Shown here piece by piece: positions 7,197 to 14,641 of a DNA stretch of 51,599 nucleotides. The first letter of the stretch is position 1. Each line of letters starts with the position of its first letter. The stretch spans positions 1 to 51,599 of the IMG/VR virus record IMGVR_UViG_3300048079_000024; one strand, written 5' to 3'. The notes under the pieces were generated by a model, which saw nothing but the letters and a program-made list of their open reading frames with translations, was not told the origin of the DNA and did not search any database. The translations under genes and the position numbers were made by a program. This DNA comes from a virus.

Positions 7197-7468
7197 TGGG
7201 ACATCTCATTTGCTGGGATGAAGGCGGCGGTAGCAAGCACACACGCGAGTACGATACGGTCTCATGCTCGCACTGTCAGAAGGTGATGGAGAAGAAACGG
7301 TGGAAGGCAGTCGGGCACTGGTGCTTCGTGTGCGGGAAGCCTGCGTGCGGTGAGGACAATCCTGCGTGCCATATCAAGTCACTGAAAGGCTGCGTCCCGT
7401 TTATGAAGAAGGTTGAGCAGGAGTTGGCGCGGAGTCGGTTCTATATCGAGGCTGGGGGGGTACGGTGA
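7196..7468 (+). CDS. Zinc-finger protein, 90 aa
   Basis: ATG 7196 overlaps the preceding stop (TGATG). Pairs CSHC (about residues 24-27) and CFVC (about 43-46), with further Cys and His nearby, suggest one or two zinc sites. The C-terminal third is basic and helical. Function unknown; one of several small zinc proteins in this genome. Confidence 0.65.
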   Translation: MGHLICWDEGGGSKHTREYDTVSCSHCQKVMEKKRWKAVGHWCFVCGKPACGEDNPACHIKSLKGCVPFMKKVEQELARSRFYIEAGGVR

Positions 7469-7590
7469 ACATAGTTGTTGGTCTTTATTTTTGCCTGGTG
7501 ATCCTCTACATCGTTTTTGCGGTTCGCCTTTGGAGGGAACAGGATAGGCTTATGAGAAAGATGGATAAGATTGAGCGGCGTCATGTATAA
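7465..7590 (+). CDS. Membrane micropeptide, 41 aa
   Basis: GTG 7465 overlaps the previous stop by 4 nt (GTGA). Residues 2-22 are hydrophobic (IVVGLYFCLVILYIVFAV) and the rest is strongly basic and helical (RLWREQDRLMRKMDKIERR). N-out/C-in topology is expected. The 3' end overlaps the start of the hydroxylase-like gene. Function unknown. Confidence 0.55.
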   Translation: MNIVVGLYFCLVILYIVFAVRLWREQDRLMRKMDKIERRHV

Positions 7591-8026
7591 GCGCATTGGC
7601 ACCTACAAAGGCGACGTGGATTTTCTGTTGTCCCAGGCAAGCCGCGTGGGAATGCACCCGAGTGGCAGCGGCTACACATGCAGTCCTCGGGATCAGACAA
7701 AGGAGTTGTATCTGCCGCTCGTCAAAGATGTGTTCCCCGGCAACTGCACCGGCTTGTTCCTCGCGATCATCTGGCCGCAGGGAAACATTCCGCCGCACGG
7801 CGCAAGTGGCATTGGCGAGGTCATCGCAGACGGCTCGATGCGTTATCATCTCATTCTCAAGACGAACCCGAAGTGCTGGAACATGCACGATGGCGACTGG
7901 CAGCAATTAGAGGAGCGCGGCATTTACGAGTTTGACCCGCGCAAGGTACACGCCTCAATCAACTGGGGCAAGGAGTGGCGGGTGCATCTCGTGGTGGACA
8001 TAGATGGAGGAATGAAGAATGGGTGA
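7583..8026 (+). CDS. Aspartyl/asparaginyl beta-hydroxylase-like 2OG-Fe(II) protein
   Basis: The 147 residues match the compact catalytic core of the AspH family. RYHLIL supplies the first Fe ligand (H89), KVHASIN the second (H123), and R133 in EWRVHLVVDI lies ten residues later, where the 2-oxoglutarate-binding Arg is expected. HGASGIGEV precedes them. Known members hydroxylate Asp or Asn side chains. ATG 7583 is preferred over TTG 7571. It may modify a phage fibre or a host protein; the substrate is unknown. Confidence 0.7.
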   Translation: MYKRIGTYKGDVDFLLSQASRVGMHPSGSGYTCSPRDQTKELYLPLVKDVFPGNCTGLFLAIIWPQGNIPPHGASGIGEVIADGSMRYHLILKTNPKCWNMHDGDWQQLEERGIYEFDPRKVHASINWGKEWRVHLVVDIDGGMKNG

Positions 8027-8327
8027 AGTAAACCTGCATTGGTGTAGCTGCGGCGAACGCTGGGGCCACGGACAACTCGCAGACGTATTGGAGGCAGAGC
8101 GCCATCATGGGATGGGGCACAAGTGCTATGTGAGCGAGTTGGGGGCGTATCTCATCGGCAAGGGGGTCGTGCTGGAGGATGTGCCCCAGGTGAACGATCC
8201 CTCACGGCCACTAGACGAACAGAAGAAAGGAGGAGGAACAGTCGTCGAGTTCTTGTCGCATGTAGATGTGGAGGACATGATGCAGATTCACCAAGGAATT
8301 GAATCCATGAAGCGAGGAGGTGAGTAA
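8019..8327 (+). CDS. Small Cys/His protein, 102 aa
   Basis: It overlaps the hydroxylase-like gene by 8 nt. The N-terminus has CSCGERWGHG and a later HHGMGHKC, enough for a zinc site. The C-terminal half is acidic and helical. Function unknown; it is coupled to the hydroxylase by overlap and could be its partner. Confidence 0.65.
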   Translation: MGEVNLHWCSCGERWGHGQLADVLEAERHHGMGHKCYVSELGAYLIGKGVVLEDVPQVNDPSRPLDEQKKGGGTVVEFLSHVDVEDMMQIHQGIESMKRGGE

Positions 8328-8329
8328 AC

Positions 8330-8788
8330 ATGGCAGGCTACAACACAAGCAGAGCAGCGTTCACACCTTCGGCCACGCAGAGCCTTCTGCTCGACGCCGA
8401 CACCGCTGGTGACTACGGGAAAGTCACGAAGGCCACATGGGGTGGGGAACTCGTCACCTCGACAGCGGCGCGGACACGATGGGTGCGGCCCTCGACTGCG
8501 GGATCTGGTATCTTCACCGCCGTCGTCATTCAAGGGAGCCATCCATCAAACACCGCTCGGCTGCGGACGGGAACCTACGCGACACCACCGACCATCCCGG
8601 CTGCGCCAGAAGCCCTTCTGGGTATTTCCTGGAACCAGCATGGCGGCGGTGGCATCTGGTCGGCCTCGCAGCCTGACGAGGAGTGGGCTTGTCTGAATGG
8701 CGTCGGCCAAGCGCAGATCTCGTGTGTGCAAGATGTGGGCGTCGCTGCAACATCCATGAGCACCAGCGTCCACTGGCGAGAAGACTAA
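8330..8788 (+). CDS. Virion-type beta protein, 152 aa
   Basis: Strong site GCGAGGAGGTGAG before ATG 8330. Thr/Ala/Ser/Gly-rich, with predicted beta strands and three Trp in the last third. Composition resembles small head-fibre or decoration proteins. No defined family recognised. Confidence 0.6.
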   Translation: MAGYNTSRAAFTPSATQSLLLDADTAGDYGKVTKATWGGELVTSTAARTRWVRPSTAGSGIFTAVVIQGSHPSNTARLRTGTYATPPTIPAAPEALLGISWNQHGGGGIWSASQPDEEWACLNGVGQAQISCVQDVGVAATSMSTSVHWRED

Positions 8789-8793
8789 CCCTT

Positions 8794-8833
8794 TGTAGAG
8801 TCGGACGGGAGTTCAAGCCTCTCCCGACCTACA
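8794..8833 (+). promoter_or_regulatory. Long bulged hairpin before the repeat-protein gene
   Basis: TGTAG/CTACA, bulge A, GTCGG/CCGAC, bulge AC, and GGGAG/CTCTC (one G-T pair) stack into 15 bp closed by the loop TTCAAGC. There is no T run, so it is not a classical terminator. It ends where the ribosome-binding site AGGAAG (8833-8838) of the next gene begins, so it may control translation or protect an mRNA end. The innermost part looks like a tRNA T-arm. Confidence 0.6.
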
Positions 8834-8846
8834 GGAAGCAAAGCAT

Positions 8847-10445
8847 GTGTCGTCATATAGCTATGCTGGAAACTATGGCTACAAATGGCGGCGATACCGA
8901 GAGGCGTCGTTCGTTCTCGGCCTCTCGAATAGTATCCCAGGCAAGATTGACGCTATCAGCCGGGGTCGATCCGGCCCCTCGCTGCCTTTGCGAAAGCCGT
9001 TCACTCCAGCATCAGCTATGTATGCTCCCCCACCTGAAGCAGCCGTGGTTGCCGATGATGTTGAGTTACGGCGATTCGCAACCGTGCAAGACCCACAGAG
9101 AGTTCGCCCGACTATTGGGTGGGTTCTCTCGCCCCAGGTTATCGAAGATGTCACGGTTGAGCTACGGCGATTCGCCGCTGGTCCAGATCGGTCACGGTCT
9201 ATCCTGCACGACAGATCTCAAATATACATTCCGCAGATTGCCGAAGAGTTCAGTGAGGATCTCCGACACTTCACTATTGCTGCTGACCGGCAGTTCGCTC
9301 GCCCTGTCATCGGATGGATACTTCCTCCGCAGCTTGCCGAAGCAGCCGCAGAGGTCGAGCGGCAGACATTCATTTCGTCCTCAGACTTGTCGCGTCGGGT
9401 CCTGCCGCTGCACTCGTGGGTTGTCGGCCCCCAGATCATCGAAGATCTCACCGAAGAACTACGGCGCTGGTTACTTCCCTCTGATAAGCAGCGTGGCATC
9501 CTCACCTACGACTCTCGCGCTTGGGCACCCCAAATTGAGGCAGTCGCTGCCGAGGAACTTGAGCTTCGTCCGTTCATCCTCACAGCAGACAGACAGCCGC
9601 GCATCCGATTACCCATTGCCTTTGTGCGAGGACATGCGGGGCCTGCTGGCGTCGTCGTCATGCCAGAGGAACTTCAGCGGTTCCTACTTGGGCAGGATCG
9701 CATCAAGGAGCCTTGGAAGCTATCGGGGATGTTCCCCTATGCTGTCGTTCCTGACGTGGTTCCAGAAGAGGCCATTATACGCTTCCTGCTCTCAGGACCG
9801 GCCAGGGCTCCCAGATATGCAGAGGATGTTTCCTGGTTCGCAGGCTCCCCACTCAGCGAGCCAGAGGATCTTGAGGTACTGCGGTTCCTTCTGTCTGCAC
9901 CACGCTCAACCGCATCTCGATTCACCGAGGCTGTCCAGGTACGACACCCTCAAATGCCGGAGACTCCGCTCCTGGAGGAGCTACGACGGTTCCTGGTTGG
10001 GCAGGATCGTCAGCCTGGGATTGAACCTCATCTTTGGGTGCTCGGTCCTCAAATCGCTGAGTCGGCGGATTTGCCAGAGCAGTTGCGTAAGTTTTTGTCA
10101 GGGAGCGACCGACAATTTGTTCGCCAAGTGCTCTCTTCAGTGCTCGGTATCCAGCGAGAAGAGGACATCTCTCCCGATCTACTGCGGTTCCTTGCTGGGA
10201 GCGACAGACAGCTCCACGTGCGCCCGGTCATTACATGGATGCTCCCGCCGCAGATTGGGGAAGTTGTCGAGATGCCCATTGAGCTGCTCAAGTTCGTTAC
10301 TGGTGCCGTTGCACTTCGCAGAGCGTTCTTCAATATCACCGGCATCTGGCTTCCAGAGGACTTCTTCTCAGCAGCCGCGCCGCCTGTCACTGTGCGGAAG
10401 GAATGGCGCAAACAGCAATCGTGGCACCGGCATAGGAGTCAATAA
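8847..10445 (+). CDS. Repeat protein of 13 x ~33 residues, 532 aa
   Basis: GTG 8847 has AGGAAG 8 nt upstream. After a 70-residue Pro/Arg/Tyr-containing head, residues 72-507 are about 13 degenerate units with the consensus ELRRFLxGxDRQ, a variable segment, then WVLxPQIxED. The last 25 residues are basic. No known repeat family comes to mind. It lies among virion genes, so an elongated fibre or spike is possible; an alternative is a modular scaffold. A long frame overlapping it on the same strand is treated as spurious. Confidence 0.75.
   Translation: MSSYSYAGNYGYKWRRYREASFVLGLSNSIPGKIDAISRGRSGPSLPLRKPFTPASAMYAPPPEAAVVADDVELRRFATVQDPQRVRPTIGWVLSPQVIEDVTVELRRFAAGPDRSRSILHDRSQIYIPQIAEEFSEDLRHFTIAADRQFARPVIGWILPPQLAEAAAEVERQTFISSSDLSRRVLPLHSWVVGPQIIEDLTEELRRWLLPSDKQRGILTYDSRAWAPQIEAVAAEELELRPFILTADRQPRIRLPIAFVRGHAGPAGVVVMPEELQRFLLGQDRIKEPWKLSGMFPYAVVPDVVPEEAIIRFLLSGPARAPRYAEDVSWFAGSPLSEPEDLEVLRFLLSAPRSTASRFTEAVQVRHPQMPETPLLEELRRFLVGQDRQPGIEPHLWVLGPQIAESADLPEQLRKFLSGSDRQFVRQVLSSVLGIQREEDISPDLLRFLAGSDRQLHVRPVITWMLPPQIGEVVEMPIELLKFVTGAVALRRAFFNITGIWLPEDFFSAAAPPVTVRKEWRKQQSWHRHRSQ
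9060..10367 (+). repeat. 13 degenerate tandem repeats of ~100 bp (coding)
   Basis: The units begin at each ELRRF-like block: VELRRFATVQD, VELRRFAAGPD, EDLRHFTIAAD, a diverged EVERQTFISSSD, EELRRWLLPSD, ELELRPFILTAD, EELQRFLLGQD, EAIIRFLLSGP, EVLRFLLSAP, EELRRFLVGQD, EQLRKFLSGSD, PDLLRFLAGSD and IELLKFVTGA. Spacing is 32-35 residues. DNA identity is low, so the array is old and kept by protein-level selection. Confidence 0.75.
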
Positions 10446-10990
10446 TGGCGAAAACACGTAAGGAACATTTGGAGGATCAGCAGAAGCTCGAAGAGTCGTG
10501 GCGGGCAGTCCATAACCTCTGCGCGGGGTTCGAGGGCATGCTCGATCTCCGGGATGCGCTCGTGGTCGCCCTAGAGGAGAGCAAGACCCGCATCGAACGG
10601 TTGGCTGAGCTTGACAAGTTGATCGAGTCAGCTCAGACTGAAGTAGGCCGGTTGTCCGATCAGAAGAAGAAACTCGATGTTGATGTGAAGAAGGCCGGTG
10701 AGCGTGTCGAGCAGACAGAGCGGCAGGCTCACGACAAAGTGAGGGCTGAACTGGACAAAGATCTCGCTGGCGTCAAGACTGCCCTAGATGCGGCTCGGAG
10801 TGAATTGAGGGCATTCGAGGAGAGTGCAGCAATCAAGAAGGTTGAATTGAACCGCGACTTCGATACGAGAAAGGCTGAGTTCAACAGTGCGCTCGTCGAG
10901 CTGAGCAAGGATGCCGCCAACAAGCGTCGAGAGCTGGATCAAGTCACGCAGCAGCTTCGTGCGCTTCGCTCTGGCATTCCTGCTGCATAG
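10445..10990 (+). CDS. Coiled-coil protein, 181 aa
   Basis: ATG overlaps the repeat-protein stop (TAATG). Residues about 40-175 are almost all Glu, Lys, Asp, Arg, Leu and Ala with heptad spacing, predicting one long coiled coil. There is no membrane segment. Being coupled to the repeat protein, it may be its assembly partner or a fibre stalk; both are inferences. Confidence 0.75.
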   Translation: MAKTRKEHLEDQQKLEESWRAVHNLCAGFEGMLDLRDALVVALEESKTRIERLAELDKLIESAQTEVGRLSDQKKKLDVDVKKAGERVEQTERQAHDKVRAELDKDLAGVKTALDAARSELRAFEESAAIKKVELNRDFDTRKAEFNSALVELSKDAANKRRELDQVTQQLRALRSGIPAA

Positions 10991-10999
10991 GAGGGGACG

Positions 11000-11281
11000 A
11001 TGGCGAACGATCTGACGAAGAATCCTTGGAGGGTGGACACCCCAGGAGCGTCTGTGCTCGCTGCCGATCGTATCTATGTCAAGGGTGTACGCTGGGTCGG
11101 GGCGACCACGGCGGGGCACGAAGCGATCATCCAGGATAAGAACAACCGTAACGTGTGGCGCTCTCTCGCAGCCGGGGCGAACAACGTCGAGTCCGACTTG
11201 ATCGAGAGCATCCCCGGCTACTGGGATGGCATGAAAGTGCCCACGCTCGGAAGTGGCGAGCTGTATATCACTTACGACTAG
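11000..11281 (+). CDS. Small conserved phage-type protein, 93 aa
   Basis: Strong site ATAGGAGGGGACG before ATG 11000. Compact beta-rich protein (ADRIYVKGVRWVGA, GHEAIIQDKN, then GELYITYD). Proteins of this form occur in many environmental phages as small virion or unknown proteins. Function unknown. Confidence 0.7.
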   Translation: MANDLTKNPWRVDTPGASVLAADRIYVKGVRWVGATTAGHEAIIQDKNNRNVWRSLAAGANNVESDLIESIPGYWDGMKVPTLGSGELYITYD

Positions 11282-11290
11282 GAGGCTGTG

Positions 11291-11446
11291 ATGCCGAAGA
11301 ATGTTGGGTACGGCTCGGACACTGCGTTCCCGCGCAAGAGCCCAACGATCCACGAGCAGACGCAATCGGTACGGATGAAGCGTGCCATCGGGAGCCAGAA
11401 TCGCAAGCCTGCGGGGAGCACGAAGACTCCTCGCAAGGCCATGTAA
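11291..11446 (+). CDS. Small basic disordered protein, 51 aa
   Basis: ATG 11291 with AGGAGG 7 nt upstream. Lys/Arg/Ser/Thr/Pro-rich with no hydrophobic core, ending KTPRKAM. Similar in character to the 55-aa protein at 3687. Likely nucleic-acid binding or a minor virion protein; unknown. Confidence 0.65.
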   Translation: MPKNVGYGSDTAFPRKSPTIHEQTQSVRMKRAIGSQNRKPAGSTKTPRKAM

Positions 11447-11465
11447 TGAAGGGAGGTGAGGCTGA

Positions 11466-11666
11466 ATGGATTGGATCACGTACATTCTCACGGGGGGATT
11501 CCTCAAGGGCTACCGGACGCAGATTGCCGCTGCGCTCTTGGTCCTCAACGTGGTTGCTGGGTATCTCATGGGCGACATTGGTTTTGTTGAGGCTCTCAAG
11601 CAAAGCTGGGAGCAGATCGTGATCGCCTTTGGGCTCCTGGCTTCGTCTGTCCACAAGGTGAAGTAG
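11466..11666 (+). CDS. Holin candidate, 66 aa
   Basis: Site GGGAGGTGAGGCTGA before ATG. Two hydrophobic segments (about residues 18-37 and 49-61) are separated by a short acidic loop, with a basic C-terminus (HKVK). Size, topology and position directly upstream of the spanin pair fit a class II holin that permeabilises the inner membrane at lysis. Confidence 0.65.
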   Translation: MDWITYILTGGFLKGYRTQIAAALLVLNVVAGYLMGDIGFVEALKQSWEQIVIAFGLLASSVHKVK

Positions 11667-11678
11667 GCAAGGTGGCAG

Positions 11679-11695
11679 CGGGGCTGCCAGCCCCG
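11679..11695 (+). terminator. GC hairpin after the holin gene
   Basis: CGGGGCT / AGCCCCG, a perfect 7-bp stem with a 3-nt loop, 13 nt after the holin stop. No T run follows, so it is at most a weak or partial terminator, or an RNA-stability element between holin and spanins. Confidence 0.4.
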
Positions 11696-11719
11696 TGGAC
11701 TCATAGGAGCGTGTGAACA

Positions 11720-12010
11720 ATGGACCCGATCACGGCGATTCTCGGCTCGAAGCTGATGATGTATATGATCTTCGGTACGTTCGCCGTACTGACTCTCTAT
11801 GGCACGTACCGTCTCATCCGACGTGCTGGACGCAAAGATGCCGAGAACGCCGCCATCATCGAGGGGCAGGATAAGGCCCTGCGTGGCTCCGAGGCTGCTC
11901 GGAGGATAGAGGGTGAAGGTGCGAAGGTCAGAGATCAGATTACTGGGGGCAGTCCTTCTCCTCATGTCAAGCTGCGCGACAGCAAGGTTGACAAAACTCC
12001 CCCTGCCTGA
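11720..12010 (+). CDS. Inner-membrane spanin (Rz-like), 96 aa
   Basis: One N-terminal membrane helix (about residues 11-33) is followed by a charged helical periplasmic stretch and a Pro/Ser-rich end. Its 3' part overlaps the lipoprotein gene in another frame, the arrangement of Rz/Rz1. The two proteins would bridge inner and outer membranes and fuse them at the end of lysis. Sequence is too divergent for a gene symbol. Confidence 0.7.
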   Translation: MDPITAILGSKLMMYMIFGTFAVLTLYGTYRLIRRAGRKDAENAAIIEGQDKALRGSEAARRIEGEGAKVRDQITGGSPSPHVKLRDSKVDKTPPA

Positions 12011-12194
12011 GTGTCCGCAGGATCGGGTGGAGCTGTCGCACGGCTGGGTCATGGGGACAGGGTTGATCCAGAATGGTGTGCAGGGAATATGGGGGATGAC
12101 TGTGCAGGATCGCAAGGATTATGAGCGGTGGGTGCAGGACTGGAAGACGTGCGCTCAGGCTAGAGGAGTTGTCATAGAGGAGGCAAATCGCTGA
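11913..12194 (+). CDS. Outer-membrane lipoprotein spanin (Rz1-like), 93 aa
   Basis: GTG 11913 (or GTG 11919) starts inside the i-spanin gene. A basic start and a hydrophobic stretch end in a lipobox, LLLMSSC (Cys at residue 21). The mature part is longer than typical Rz1 and lacks a strong proline run. Overlap of about 100 nt with the upstream gene, in a different frame, is the hallmark of spanin pairs. Confidence 0.68.
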   Translation: MKVRRSEIRLLGAVLLLMSSCATARLTKLPLPECPQDRVELSHGWVMGTGLIQNGVQGIWGMTVQDRKDYERWVQDWKTCAQARGVVIEEANR

Positions 12195-12574
12195 TGCCAT
12201 CCATCCGCATCGCACTCAGCGTCGAGGTTGACGGTCAGCCCGTGCCAGGGACGCCGATCGTCCGTCGTCTCACAGCGGATGAGGTGCAGCAGTTCGATTT
12301 CGAGAAAGCGGGCGATGCCGATGCTGTCACCTTTACGGCGCTTCCCGCCGATCAGCTCGCCGAGATCCAGATGCTTCTCTTGCAGTCCGACAAACTCATT
12401 ACCTTGCGTCTCCAGAACCAGTCTGACGCAGGATTGAAGATCAACCCTGGTGGTGTGGTCTTCTTACTCAACGTAGACATCGACGCAGGTGCGGGGGCTC
12501 TCAACGCGAAGATCAACAGCAATGTGGCAGCAGGCATCCTTGCAGCCATTCGCGGCCTCGCGGGAGGCACCTGA
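12194..12574 (+). CDS. Hypothetical beta-rich protein before portal, 126 aa
   Basis: Starts in the stop of the o-spanin gene (TGATG) and ends in the portal start (TGATG), so it is coupled to both. The N-terminal half looks like a beta domain (IRIALSVEVDGQPV...); the second half (LNVDIDAGAG) is Ala/Gly-rich. Probably a virion or assembly protein; family not recognised. Confidence 0.65.
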   Translation: MPSIRIALSVEVDGQPVPGTPIVRRLTADEVQQFDFEKAGDADAVTFTALPADQLAEIQMLLLQSDKLITLRLQNQSDAGLKINPGGVVFLLNVDIDAGAGALNAKINSNVAAGILAAIRGLAGGT

Positions 12575-14439
12575 TGCCTCGATACCTGGATTACTTCGAG
12601 CGACCGGAGCCCCTCGTTCTCAACGACGCGCAGGTGGTCTCGTTGAAGCAGTGGCTCATGGATGAGGTGGAGGCTGCGGTCTCTGCACGCATGGAGCAAG
12701 AGCGTGTCTGGCGTGACGTGCTCCGTATGTACGAGGGTGTCCCCAAAACTGAGGTGCGGAACGTCCCGATCGAGAATGCCCCGAACATCGAAGTCACGCT
12801 CGGGGCGATCGCCTCCGATGCCATCTACGCACAGGCTGTAGACACCCTCTTCAACATCTCGCCGCTCATCACTGTGCGGGCCACGGACAGGATGAATGTT
12901 CCGTCCGCCAAGGCGATGCAACGATGGGCGAATTGGGTCGCGGACAACCAATCGAAGCTCCGCCCGGCAGCCGAGTCCACCGTGCTCGATACTGTGCAGC
13001 TCGGCACGGGGGTCTACTACATCCCGTGGGTGGAATGGACGAAGAAGACCCGGATCGCCCGCGTGCTCAGTCGCGGTCCTGTCATCTTCAGCATCCCGCC
13101 CGAAGATGTCTTCGTACCGGGGGGTGCGAACGTCGATGTGCAGACGGCTCAGTGGGTCGGTGTACGCTTCTGGCTGTCTGAAGGCGAGTTTGCCTCGCGG
13201 GCCAAGCGTCACGAATGGAACACAGACGGCGTGATGCCTGCGGGCACCGTAGGCTGGGTCCGCTCGCACCGGGAGATGCTGGGGCGCACCTCATCGAGCC
13301 GCACGATTGGATTCAACTATGAAACCTTCGACATCTACGCACTCTTCGATATTGACGACGATGGCGAGGAGGAAGATCTGCTCATTCACTGGGATCGCTC
13401 CTCGCACAATATCATGGGTGTCTGGTACAACCCCTTCGACAACCGCCCGCTGGAGCCCATGCGCTACCAGTTGCGCCCGCACCTCTTCTACGGCATCGGT
13501 GTGATCGAGATGGTCAAGCCATTCGAGGAAGAGGCCACAGAGATCCACAATTACCGCATGCTCAACATGCTCCTGGCGAACTGTCGCTTCTGGAAGGGCC
13601 GCACCGGGACCACCGCAGATGGCGAGCTGCGGATTTGGCCTGGCAAATACTTAGAGATGCAAGATCCTGAAGATCTCAAAGGCGAAGCAATGGCCGAGGT
13701 CTATCCGTCCATCTTCCAATCTGAGTCCATCCCGATCGCGCTCGCTGAACGCCGCACAGGTGTCAACGAGATGTCGTATCCGCGTCCGTCCCAGGTGCTC
13801 GGCTCGCGCACGCCGGGGATCACCGCGCTCTCCATGATCCAGATGACCAATCGCCGGTTCACCCCTGCCTTCGATCAGATCCGCATTGGGTCGGCGAAGG
13901 CGATCATCCAGTGTATGTATCGTTATCAAGAACGCCTGCTCGCCAACGATACTCGGGTCGAGGAGAACATCCGTTCCGTGTTGGGCACACGAGATGGTGC
14001 CCTCGTCATCAATGCTTTGAAACGCCCCGACTTCGATGAAGCTGTCGCTATCGAGATGACGGCTTCCGGGGCCACGACAAACCGGGATGCTGATCGCCAG
14101 AATGCGATCATGCTCGTGAACATCCTATCGAGCTACTACCAGAAGACACTCGAACTCGTGATGATCGCCTCAAACCCGCAGACACCCCCTGAAGTTCGGG
14201 ATGTTGCTACGAAGATTTCAGGCGCGGCTTCTGAGATCATCGAGCGGACCATCCGCACGTTCGATCAAGTGCGCGATCCGCAGACGTTCATTATCGATGT
14301 GGAGCGGGAGATAGATGCGCTGCCCGGCCTGGACCAAGAGGGGGTGTCAGGATTGACAGGACTCGTCTCCCGTTTTGCACAAATGACAGCAGGGGAGGGG
14401 AATGGTGGCGCTATGGGCGGAGTACCTCAACCGGGATAA
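12574..14439 (+). CDS. Portal protein
   Basis: The 621 residues have the layout of a podovirus portal: an acidic helical start, a clip/stem-type core (PIENAPNIEVTLG, then IPPEDVFVPGG), LFYGIGVIEMVKPFEEEATEI-like segments for the stem, and an acidic helical C-terminal crown and barrel. It should form the 12-mer through which DNA enters and leaves. It is followed at once by scaffold- and capsid-type genes. Confidence 0.85.
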   Translation: MPRYLDYFERPEPLVLNDAQVVSLKQWLMDEVEAAVSARMEQERVWRDVLRMYEGVPKTEVRNVPIENAPNIEVTLGAIASDAIYAQAVDTLFNISPLITVRATDRMNVPSAKAMQRWANWVADNQSKLRPAAESTVLDTVQLGTGVYYIPWVEWTKKTRIARVLSRGPVIFSIPPEDVFVPGGANVDVQTAQWVGVRFWLSEGEFASRAKRHEWNTDGVMPAGTVGWVRSHREMLGRTSSSRTIGFNYETFDIYALFDIDDDGEEEDLLIHWDRSSHNIMGVWYNPFDNRPLEPMRYQLRPHLFYGIGVIEMVKPFEEEATEIHNYRMLNMLLANCRFWKGRTGTTADGELRIWPGKYLEMQDPEDLKGEAMAEVYPSIFQSESIPIALAERRTGVNEMSYPRPSQVLGSRTPGITALSMIQMTNRRFTPAFDQIRIGSAKAIIQCMYRYQERLLANDTRVEENIRSVLGTRDGALVINALKRPDFDEAVAIEMTASGATTNRDADRQNAIMLVNILSSYYQKTLELVMIASNPQTPPEVRDVATKISGAASEIIERTIRTFDQVRDPQTFIIDVEREIDALPGLDQEGVSGLTGLVSRFAQMTAGEGNGGAMGGVPQPG

Positions 14440-14641
14440 TACGGCACTCAGTGACTTCTTGGCTGAATTGAACAAGTTGGAGTTGGAACAGGTCGTGAAG
14501 ATGATGAGTGACCCGTGGGAGATGGTCCTGGAAGCGCGCGGCGCAAAGAAAATGCTTGCTTTGTTGCAGCGCATGGCTACACTGAAGCAAAGGGAGGAGG
14601 AGTCTCATGCCAGATATAGTAGACAAGCCCAAGGAAGGTGA
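14402..14641 (+). CDS. Small helical protein overlapping portal, 79 aa
   Basis: Starts 38 nt before the portal stop and overlaps the scaffold start by 35 nt. ATG 14402 has AGGGGAGGGG just upstream. It is almost fully helical (LAELNKLELEQVV, MVLEARGAKKMLALLQRM). Possible portal or scaffold chaperone. The unusually long overlaps at both ends are not shared by neighbours. Confidence 0.6.
   Translation: MVALWAEYLNRDNTALSDFLAELNKLELEQVVKMMSDPWEMVLEARGAKKMLALLQRMATLKQREEESHARYSRQAQGR

Noticed and set aside
8794-8833. tRNA gene suggested by the TTCAAGC loop
   Set aside because: No D-arm, anticodon arm or 5' acceptor AGGTCGG is found upstream; the sequence folds as one long hairpin.
8683-10461. A 592-codon frame overlapping the repeat-protein gene on the same strand
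   Set aside because: Its product is dominated by Ser, Arg and Leu with no repeated pattern, while the other frame shows 13 regular protein repeats and a ribosome-binding site.
12352-13269. A 305-codon minus-strand frame under the portal gene
   Set aside because: No start signal and shadow-type composition opposite a confident portal gene.
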